In this document: positions 1 to 4,474 of the stretch, piece after piece
Numbering within the stretch: position 1 is the first letter of the stretch
How the letters are laid out: each line of letters opens with the position of its first letter
NCBI GenBank assembly: GCA_002364005.1
Contig: DEXG01000004.1
Coordinates: forward strand, 11,667-18,192
DNA: 6,526 nt
Direction of reading: 5' to 3'
From: Phycisphaerales bacterium UBA3190
GTDB lineage: Bacteria > Planctomycetota > Phycisphaerae > Phycisphaerales > UBA1924
Notes under the pieces: model-generated
What the model was told of the DNA's origin: nothing
Database searches by the model: none
The model's input: only the letters and a program-made list of their open reading frames with translations
Translations under genes and position numbers: made by a program

Positions 1-17
1 ACAGGCGGGACGCCTGT
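1..17. repeat. Truncated GC-rich palindrome (hairpin) at left edge
   Basis: ACAGGCG (1-7) and CGCCTGT (11-17) are perfect inverted arms around the 3-base loop GGA. The right arm continues as GCCACTGG, so the palindrome may extend leftward outside the window. It lies 10 bases past the stop codon of the minus-strand tag gene, so it could act as its transcription terminator. It could also be one copy of a dispersed intergenic palindrome; planctomycete genomes carry similar hairpins, as far as I recall. Any T-run needed for an intrinsic terminator would lie outside the window. Confidence 0.55.
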
Positions 18-27
18 GCCACTGGGG

Positions 28-606
28 TTAGACCTGCTTGTGCCTGAAGCAATCGGTCGTGTGGTCGTTGACCATGCCGATGGCCTGCATCATGGCGTAC
101 ATGGTGGTGGGGCCGACGAATCGGAAGCCGCGTTTCTTGAGTTCCCTGCTGAGCTTCTTCGACAGGTCGGTCTGGGCGGGGATGTCTTGGTGTGATCGGA
201 AACGGTTGACGATCGGGGTGCCGTCGACGAGCGACCAGACGAACTCGGAGAGCGTCGTGCCTGATTCATAGAGATCGAGCGTGGCGCGGGCGTTGCTGAT
301 GGTGGATTCGATCTTCAGGCGATTGCGGACGATCGACGGGTCCTGCATCAGGCGGTCGAAGTCCCGCTTGGTGAACCGCGCGACCTTGTGGGGGTCGAAG
401 TCCTTGAAGAGCTTGCGATAGCCGTCGCGTTTGTTGAGGATGGTCTCCCAGCTCAGCCCGGCCTGTGCCCCTTCGAGGGTGAGCATCTCGAAGACATGGT
501 GCTCGTCTCGGTTGGGCACGCCCCACTCGGTGTCGTGGTAGATGATCTCAGAAGCGGATCGGGCCCAGACGCATCGGCACGGTGTTGTCTCGGGGGTGTC
601 GGGCAT
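28..606 (-). CDS. tag: DNA-3-methyladenine glycosylase I
   Basis: This cytoplasmic base-excision repair enzyme removes 3-methyladenine from alkylated DNA and leaves an abasic site. The 192-residue product matches the normal length of Tag (187 in E. coli) and aligns along its whole length. The N-terminal CVWA is followed by YHDTEWGVP (about 23-31) and by LEGAQAGLSW (about 44-53), which carries the family's active-site Glu (E45) and stacking Trp (W53). KKRGFRFVGPT (about 157-167) and the C-terminal MVNDHTTDC complete the pattern. The zinc ligands known from E. coli Tag correspond to C12, H24, H182 and C186, and all are present, so the enzyme should be intact. The start is ATG; no convincing Shine-Dalgarno site precedes it. 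The gene is divergent from the small gene at 631 with only 24 bases between the two start codons, so its promoter must lie in that gap or inside the neighbour. It appears monocistronic. Confidence 0.97.
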   Translation of the reverse strand: MPDTPETTPCRCVWARSASEIIYHDTEWGVPNRDEHHVFEMLTLEGAQAGLSWETILNKRDGYRKLFKDFDPHKVARFTKRDFDRLMQDPSIVRNRLKIESTISNARATLDLYESGTTLSEFVWSLVDGTPIVNRFRSHQDIPAQTDLSKKLSRELKKRGFRFVGPTTMYAMMQAIGMVNDHTTDCFRHKQV

Positions 607-619
607 GGTGTCGCTCGCG

Positions 620-625
620 TATGAT
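620..625 (+). promoter_or_regulatory. Candidate -10 element (TATGAT) of the 73-codon gene
   Basis: TATGAT matches the sigma70 -10 consensus at five of six positions and ends five bases before the GTG start at 631. Transcription would begin at or almost at the start codon, giving a leaderless message. This fits the absence of a Shine-Dalgarno sequence. No good -35 hexamer is visible at the usual distance, where the sequence is already inside tag. Confidence 0.5.
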
Positions 626-630
626 CGGGT

Positions 631-852
631 GTGAGCAAGAACGACAAGGATATCTCGATTTCACGGGCCGTGGGACAGTTCTTTGGGCACCTGTGGGGCT
701 CGGCGAGCAAACCCGTGGAGCGTGATGAACCGGTCCGCCACGAGGTACGCCGTGAGACCGAGGAGTCTCAGGGGGAGCTCGACGGCAAGAAGGTCGTCCT
801 GCGCCGGACGACGATCGAAGAGGTTGAGATTCAGAATGATCAGCAGTCCTGA
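631..852 (+). CDS. Small hypothetical protein, 73 residues, charged
   Basis: I do not recognise this protein. It is highly charged, with no signal peptide, no clear membrane span and no cysteine. An N-terminal segment, SISRAVGQFFGHLWG (about 9-23), could form an amphipathic helix. It is followed by a very polar Arg/Glu-rich middle (about 29-52) and a short KKVVLRRTTIEEVEI segment (about 53-67) that looks like a beta strand or a second helix. The start is a GTG with no Shine-Dalgarno, but a TATGAT box ends five bases upstream. Support for it being real: it fills the gap between two confident genes almost exactly, starting 24 bases from the tag start and ending directly against the stop codon of the CBS gene. 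The alternative frame at 683-886 is Arg/Ser-rich, overlaps the CBS gene and looks spurious. Function unknown. Confidence 0.65.
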   Translation: MSKNDKDISISRAVGQFFGHLWGSASKPVERDEPVRHEVRRETEESQGELDGKKVVLRRTTIEEVEIQNDQQS

Positions 853-855
853 TCA
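850..855. other. Abutting convergent stop codons forming TGATCA
   Basis: The TGA of the plus-strand small gene (850-852) and the TGA of the minus-strand CBS gene (853-855 read as TCA) are directly adjacent and form the palindrome TGATCA. There is no intergenic DNA, so no intrinsic terminator separates the two converging transcripts and each must read into the opposite gene. Confidence 0.9.
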
Positions 856-1326
856 GGCAGCGCGCTTGCCCGGCTCGTCTTGCTGAGCTTCGGGGGTCGG
901 TTCCGCCTCGAGTTCACTCATCGCCCACCGCACGACATCCCGCACGGTGACGATGCCGATGCACTTCTTGTCCTTGTCCACGACGGGCAGGCACGAGATG
1001 CGATGGTCGAGCATCACCCGGGTCGCAGCCCTCAGCGAGGTGTTGGCACGGACGGCCACGAGCTGGCGGGTCATGATCTGGTGGGCGCGGCGCTTGAGGC
1101 AGTTGAGGTCGCTGGTGCGTTCTCCCAGCTTGCCAATAAACGGCGAGAGGTTCTTCAGCAGATCCCGATCCGAGATCACGCCGGCGCATTTGCCCCCATC
1201 GCCCAGCACCACGAGGTGGTGGTAGTGGGAGTTGTCGAAGATCTCCTTGATCGCCTCGACCGATTCGTCCATCGGGATGGTCTCGACGGGGCTGGTCATG
1301 ATGTTCTTGACGATCAGTGTGCTCAC
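853..1326 (-). CDS. Two-CBS-domain protein
   Basis: This 157-residue cytoplasmic protein is a tandem pair of CBS domains (Bateman module) with no attached catalytic or transport domain. The first CBS repeat is about residues 9-63, starting IMTSPVETIP and containing GVISDRDLL. The second is about 84-139, starting IMTRQLVAV and containing GIVTVRDVV. Each has the S/T-x-x-D motif (S52-D55 and T127-D130) that in this family contacts the ribose of bound AMP, ATP or similar nucleotides, so an energy-sensing regulatory role is plausible. The partner protein cannot be deduced from the neighbours. The C-terminal tail (about 140-157) is Glu/Pro/Gln-rich and probably disordered. The start is GTG, with GGAG eight bases upstream (plus-strand CTCC at 1335-1338), which supports this start. 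It is divergent from the HIT gene and converges stop-to-stop with the 73-codon gene. Confidence 0.93.
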   Translation of the reverse strand: MSTLIVKNIMTSPVETIPMDESVEAIKEIFDNSHYHHLVVLGDGGKCAGVISDRDLLKNLSPFIGKLGERTSDLNCLKRRAHQIMTRQLVAVRANTSLRAATRVMLDHRISCLPVVDKDKKCIGIVTVRDVVRWAMSELEAEPTPEAQQDEPGKRAA

Positions 1327-1376
1327 GGTGGATGCTCCAAGTGCTTCTGGGTAGATCGGCCGGTTGGATAGCGACC

Positions 1377-1382
1377 TAGACT
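1377..1382 (+). promoter_or_regulatory. Candidate -10 element (TAGACT) of the HIT gene
   Basis: TAGACT fits TANNNT and ends five bases before the ATG at 1388, the same spacing as at the 631 gene. No Shine-Dalgarno is present in front of that ATG. This favours a leaderless transcript starting at or near 1388, and would exclude the TTG at 1364, which lies upstream of the hexamer. Confidence 0.45.
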
Positions 1383-1387
1383 GGTTT

Positions 1388-1966
1388 ATGGGAACACAAG
1401 ATCGAGCTGATGGGTCTGTACCGTTTGGGCCAGACGCCCTCTGGGCACCGTGGCGTATGGCCTATCTCGAGTCAATTCATGACGCCGACCAACCGGATTC
1501 TGGGCCCGATAAGCCCAGGCCCGAGTCCGGCAGCGGCAGCTTCCTGCTCGACTACTGGCGCTCTCCCGATCACGACACGCAGAACCATGTCATCGTGCGC
1601 ACCGAGCACGGCATGATCCTGCTCAACAAGTACCCCTACTCCAACGGGCACCTGCTCGTCGCCCTGGGCGATGCGCGCCCGACCCTGAGCGATTACGAGC
1701 CCGAGCAACGGGCGCGGCTCTGGGAACTGGTCGATCGGGCCGTCGCACTGTGCGAGAAAGCGCTCGAGCCACAGGGCCTGAACATCGGCATCAACCAGGG
1801 CCTCGCCGGCGGCGCGGGCGTGCCGAGCCACCTGCATGTGCATGTGATGCCCCGCTGGGTGGGCGATACCAACTTCATCACGGCGGTGGGGGGCGTGCGG
1901 GTGATCCCGTCGGCGCTGGAGCTGATGTATGAGCGGTATACGCGAGCGAACACGCCCACCCCCTGA
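1388..1966 (+). CDS. HIT-family nucleotide hydrolase/transferase (AP4A phosphorylase-like)
   Basis: This 192-residue cytoplasmic protein belongs to the histidine-triad superfamily, which acts on nucleotide phosphoesters through a histidine intermediate. The triad is HLHVHV at residues 148-153 (H148, H150, H152), with H150 the expected nucleophile by analogy with FHIT. It is followed by MPRWVGDTNFIT. LWAPWRMAYLE (about 18-28) is the N-terminal signature of the branch that includes the mycobacterial diadenosine tetraphosphate phosphorylase Rv2613c; NKYPYSNGHLLV (80-91) is the core HIT strand region. Most relatives have a Cys-x-x-Cys zinc motif just after the N-terminal signature. Here the equivalent stretch is Ser/Gly-rich (about 47-52) and has no cysteine. 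The frame is open back to a TTG at 1364 (eight more codons), but ATG 1388 is preferred because a -10-like box lies between them. The exact substrate cannot be assigned from sequence. Confidence 0.93.
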   Translation: MGTQDRADGSVPFGPDALWAPWRMAYLESIHDADQPDSGPDKPRPESGSGSFLLDYWRSPDHDTQNHVIVRTEHGMILLNKYPYSNGHLLVALGDARPTLSDYEPEQRARLWELVDRAVALCEKALEPQGLNIGINQGLAGGAGVPSHLHVHVMPRWVGDTNFITAVGGVRVIPSALELMYERYTRANTPTP

Positions 1967-1996
1967 AATAGGGGTAGCGTTGCAGAAATCGCTGCC
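1958..1996 (+). other. Overlapping weak hairpins at the end of the HIT gene
   Basis: ACCCC (1958-1962) pairs with GGGGT (1971-1975) across the stop codon. Alternatively GGTAGCG (1973-1979) pairs with CGCTGCC (1990-1996), with one G-U pair and a 10-base loop. The two stems share bases and exclude each other. Neither is followed by a T-run, so this is at best a weak terminator of the HIT gene. Confidence 0.3.
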
Positions 1997-2011
1997 TACC
2001 ACCATTATGAC

Positions 2012-2039
2012 TATAACTTCTCGTATTGTGCGGCACAAT
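2012..2039 (+). promoter_or_regulatory. Candidate promoter -10 (TATAAC) with palindromic operator
   Basis: TATAAC at 2012-2017 matches the -10 consensus in five of six positions. A start site would be expected near 2024. Immediately there, at 2025-2039, lies ATTGTGC-G-GCACAAT, a perfect inverted repeat with seven-base arms. A palindrome at +1 to +15 is a classical repressor position. I cannot name the regulator; the TTGTG/CACAA outer bases recall Rex sites, but the inner bases and length do not fit the Rex consensus. A -35 element is not evident. It would give an untranslated leader of about 240 bases for the gene at 2267. Confidence 0.45.
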
Positions 2040-2119
2040 CTTGCGGGTCATTTGCAAACTGATTCTCCGCCAAGATTTGCGTGATTTTGGGGCATTTTTC
2101 ACCTTGCCGCCCTGTGTTC

Positions 2120-2149
2120 TATAGACATTTTTATAGACTTGTTGTCTAT
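2120..2149. repeat. Direct and inverted ATAGAC repeats
   Basis: TATAGAC occurs at 2120-2126 and again at 2132-2138, followed by the inverted copy GTCTAT at 2144-2149. The second and third copies form a hairpin-capable dyad with six-base arms and a TTGTT loop. The spacing between successive copies is 12 bases, close to a helical turn. This could be a binding-site cluster for a regulator or a weak RNA hairpin ahead of the T-rich tract. Confidence 0.4.
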
Positions 2150-2169
2150 CTTGATCTTTTCGTCTTTTT

Positions 2170-2198
2170 TTGATTTGTTTATTTCTGAAGCGTAGTGT
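2170..2198 (+). promoter_or_regulatory. Second candidate promoter for the exported protein
   Basis: TTGATT (2170-2175) and TAGTGT (2193-2198) are separated by exactly 17 bases and resemble -35 and -10 elements, although the -10 match is poor beyond TANNNT. Transcription would begin near 2205, leaving a leader of about 60 bases that includes the ribosome-binding site. The surrounding DNA is T-rich, so chance matches are likely. Confidence 0.3.
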
Positions 2199-2253
2199 TT
2201 TGGAGTTTCGGGTATGCGCTCAGCGTGAGGGGTGCCCGCTTCGATGACTATGC

Positions 2254-2260
2254 AAAGGAG
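2254..2260 (+). promoter_or_regulatory. Strong ribosome-binding site (AAAGGAG) fixing the start at 2267
   Basis: AAAGGAG ends six bases before ATG 2267, the best Shine-Dalgarno match seen at any start in this window. It decides the start of the exported-protein gene. The frame is open back to a GTG at 2195, but the 24 extra codons would place charged residues before the signal peptide. Confidence 0.85.
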
Positions 2261-2266
2261 CAAAGC

Positions 2267-4333
2267 ATGAAAACGACACTACACACACTATTGACACTCG
2301 CAGCTGGTTCATCGTTGGCGATAGGCATGCCCACCGAGTATCGGCTCAACAACTCATTCGATCTCTCGGTCAGCCCAACCACCGGCTTCGATGGTGAAAA
2401 CGCCAACAAGGGGAAGCTCGTCCGGCTTGAATACCCCGACGGCATGGGCGGATTCGAGGTCGTGCTCGTCAGCGTGTTCGGCGATGCACAGGGGCCTGAT
2501 GTCTGGGGATTCGACGGCGTGATGTTCGCTGCCAAGGATCTCTTTGTCACCCGCTCGACCGACAACGGGGCGACCTGGTCACAGCCGGTGAATGTCACCA
2601 ACACCGCGGGCCTGTCCTCGATCAACGCAGACCATGATGGCGACCCACTCACCCCGGAGATCGCGTATCACGGCGATTCTGATAAGCCCAACATCTTCAA
2701 TGTCGGCCAGAACCTCATCATCAGCTGGATCGATCACTATGTGCCCGGCGGCGCGCAGCGGACGGTCACATACCCCGAGTACGGGCTCGTTGAGGTTCCA
2801 TACGGGGCCACCTACAGCGTGCGCTCGAACGATGGCGGCGCGACCTGGACCGCCCCCGAGATGCACAGCAACGGCGACCGGGACGCGAAACAGGATGTCA
2901 GCAAGGGCTCCAGCGCCGGGTTCCTGATCACTTGGCAGGAAGACCCCAAGGGGCTCCAGCCCGGCGATGCCGACGGCCCGGGCGAGGGCGGTGCCGGCGC
3001 GAATGTCAGCAACGGCACCGATATCTGGTACACGGCCCTTCGCACAAGCGACTTCGTTGCGGGAACCCCTTTCCCCGCCGGGCAGCGTGTCACCAACAAC
3101 TTCACGATGACCGACAACGATGGGCTGGAGTCAGGGCGCGAGGGTGCCGCGCGTGCCAACTCGTTCCTCTTTGGTTCGACCGCGATCGTCGCGTACGAAG
3201 AGACCAAAGGGCTGGAGGGGCTCGATACAGGCAAGTACATCAGGTACCACACCTTCTCTGCGTTCGACGACAGCAGCCCGGACGAGACTGAAGGTCTCGG
3301 ATGGATCCTGTCCACGCCCGACGAGAACGCGCGGCGTGTACGCTTCGTGACACAACCTGGCCCGCAGCAGAACCAGAGCGATGTACGAATCGTCTGGGTC
3401 TGGAAGGAAGGCGCATTCGATAACGGTGGCCCCTCAGACATCATGTGCCGGGTCGGCACCAAGAACCCCGATGACCCGATGTCCACCGGCTTGCGGCCCG
3501 AGGATCTCAACCCGCCGATCGATCCTGATGCGATGTTGCGTGAGAACGCGTTCAATAACGCGCTGGGGATCAACCTCAGCTCATCACTCGGACTCGACGC
3601 ACATCCCGAGGACAACTTCTTCGAGGATTCACGCGCGCACCGCGGCATGGTGCGTGGCGACTTCCTCGCCTTTGGTTGGAGCTGGACACCCGACTGGGCG
3701 GTCGCACGCTATACCGATCTGGAAAACTACAACTTCTACATGCGTCGATCGTTCGACGGCGGGCTGACCTGGACCGATGCTCGGAACATGTCGAACATCC
3801 CGCCCGAGGACAAGATCAATGTCCGTGAGCCACGCATCGTGGGGGCGCCCTTCAGTTCCAACCCCGCGACGCCGCAGAACCAGGGCGCCTTCGTGGTCGC
3901 ATGGGGCACCGAAGTCAACCAGTACGAACACGCGTCAGTCGGCACGCTGGATCTCAATATCTTCCTGACACACACCGATGATTTCGGTGAGTCATACGCG
4001 CCCGTCGTCATCCTCGATGATGTCGATGTGGATGCCGAGCCAGACAGCGGGGCATTCGAGAGCCAGCTGCGCCTGAGCCCAAGCGGTGATCGTGTCTTCG
4101 CCGTCTGGCAGGAGGTTGATCGTGAACTCGGAATTACCAACACACGATTCAGAAACGGCAGCACCTGCCTGGCCGATCTGAATGGTGACGGGGAACTGGA
4201 CTTCTTCGATGTGTCAATGTTCCGCGACCTGTTCTTGATGAACGATCTCAGTGTTGACTTCGACGGCAACGGCGTGCTGAACTTCTTCGATGTCAGCGTC
4301 TTCACCAACAGTTACGCGGCGGGCTGTCCGTAA
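2267..4333 (+). CDS. Secreted Asp-box beta-propeller-like protein with C-terminal dockerin-like domain
   Basis: This 688-residue protein begins with a signal peptide (K2, hydrophobic about 8-19, likely cleavage after A-I-G at residue 20), so it is exported. The body carries Asp boxes of the S-x-D-x-G-x-T-W type: STDNGATW (97-104), SNDGGATW (187-194) and SFDGGLTW (495-502), plus a degenerate copy near 570-577. Between them recur short strands such as IISWIDHY, FLITWQEDPKG, AIVAYEETKG, FVVAWGTEV and VFAVWQEVDRE. This is the pattern of a multi-bladed, sialidase-like beta-propeller. I find no FRIP-type arginine motif, so sialidase activity should not be assumed. The C-terminus (about 634-688) is a two-loop calcium-binding, dockerin-like module ending Gly-Cys-Pro. 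The architecture may match the family NCBI names 'choice-of-anchor O', but that is from memory. Substrate or ligand is unknown. The gene is monocistronic: long control region before, strong terminator after. Confidence 0.88.
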   Translation: MKTTLHTLLTLAAGSSLAIGMPTEYRLNNSFDLSVSPTTGFDGENANKGKLVRLEYPDGMGGFEVVLVSVFGDAQGPDVWGFDGVMFAAKDLFVTRSTDNGATWSQPVNVTNTAGLSSINADHDGDPLTPEIAYHGDSDKPNIFNVGQNLIISWIDHYVPGGAQRTVTYPEYGLVEVPYGATYSVRSNDGGATWTAPEMHSNGDRDAKQDVSKGSSAGFLITWQEDPKGLQPGDADGPGEGGAGANVSNGTDIWYTALRTSDFVAGTPFPAGQRVTNNFTMTDNDGLESGREGAARANSFLFGSTAIVAYEETKGLEGLDTGKYIRYHTFSAFDDSSPDETEGLGWILSTPDENARRVRFVTQPGPQQNQSDVRIVWVWKEGAFDNGGPSDIMCRVGTKNPDDPMSTGLRPEDLNPPIDPDAMLRENAFNNALGINLSSSLGLDAHPEDNFFEDSRAHRGMVRGDFLAFGWSWTPDWAVARYTDLENYNFYMRRSFDGGLTWTDARNMSNIPPEDKINVREPRIVGAPFSSNPATPQNQGAFVVAWGTEVNQYEHASVGTLDLNIFLTHTDDFGESYAPVVILDDVDVDAEPDSGAFESQLRLSPSGDRVFAVWQEVDRELGITNTRFRNGSTCLADLNGDGELDFFDVSMFRDLFLMNDLSVDFDGNGVLNFFDVSVFTNSYAAGCP
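4166..4330 (+). other. GC-type dockerin-like domain (two EF-hand-like loops)
   Basis: Residues 634-688 of the exported protein contain two matching calcium loops: D637-x-N639-x-D641 with D645 and D648, and D664-x-D666-x-N668 with N672 and D675. Each continues into an FFDVS-x-F helix, as in type I dockerin repeats. The module opens with C634 and ends G686-C687-P688. In clostridia, dockerins dock to cohesins; in planctomycetes this Gly-Cys-terminated form is thought to have an anchoring or sorting role, with no known partner that I can cite. A C634-C687 disulfide is plausible but inferred. Confidence 0.8.
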
Positions 4334-4412
4334 GCACACCATCCATATCGTGCTTCTGATCTGAGCGATTCGGAGAGAGGGTCAACGATCCCACATTCAA
4401 AGCACTCTTCAG

Positions 4413-4446
4413 AGCCGCGCGATGCGTTCTTCGCGCGGCTTTTTTT
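4413..4446 (+). terminator. Rho-independent terminator of the exported-protein gene
   Basis: AGCCGCGCGA (4413-4422) and TCGCGCGGCT (4431-4440) form a perfect ten-base-pair GC-rich stem with an eight-base loop. It is followed at once by six more T residues (4441-4446), making a seven-T run. It lies about 80 bases past the stop codon at 4333. There is no A-run on the left side, so it should terminate only plus-strand transcripts and protect the convergent DAHP synthase gene. Confidence 0.93.
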
Positions 4447-4474
4447 CTGTATACCGAACGGATGCGATGACAAC

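Larger units (their letters stand above)
1967..2266 (+). promoter_or_regulatory. 300-base AT-rich control region upstream of the exported protein
   Basis: This is the longest non-coding stretch of the window and is much richer in A and T than its flanks, especially from about 2085 to 2190. It holds a TATAAC -10-like box followed by a perfect 15-base palindrome, a group of three ATAGAC/GTCTAT copies, a T-rich tract on the plus strand (about 2127-2187), a second candidate promoter and a strong ribosome-binding site, all listed separately. I see no coding sequence of its own; minus-strand open frames crossing it are not gene-like. Confidence 0.7.

Noticed and set aside
880..1371. Open frame of 163 codons on the plus strand across the CBS gene
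   Set aside because: It is antisense to a confident two-CBS-domain protein, is His/Asp/Gly/Val-rich in a way typical of reverse reading of GC-rich genes, and has no recognisable motif.
1364..1387. TTG 1364 as start of the HIT protein
   Set aside because: No ribosome-binding site precedes it, a -10-like box lies downstream of it, and the eight added residues are not part of the family's conserved core.
1958..1996. Intrinsic terminator after the HIT gene
   Set aside because: The possible stems are short, mutually exclusive and lack a T-run, so I list them only as weak hairpins.
1472..2038. Open frame of 188 codons on the minus strand across the HIT gene
   Set aside because: It is antisense to the HIT gene with its intact histidine triad, and the composition (repeated His-Ala-Arg-Gly) is that of a shadow frame.
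2195..2266. GTG 2195 as start of the exported protein
   Set aside because: It would add 24 residues with several charges before a clean signal peptide, while ATG 2267 has AAAGGAG at ideal spacing.
2812..3648. Open frame of 278 codons on the minus strand inside the exported-protein gene
   Set aside because: Ser/Pro/Arg-rich with no domain signature; the plus strand carries the signal peptide, Asp boxes and dockerin loops.
2267..4333. Calling the exported protein a sialidase because of its Asp boxes
   Set aside because: Asp boxes are structural and occur in many propellers; the FRIP-like arginine motif and a convincing catalytic set are not seen.
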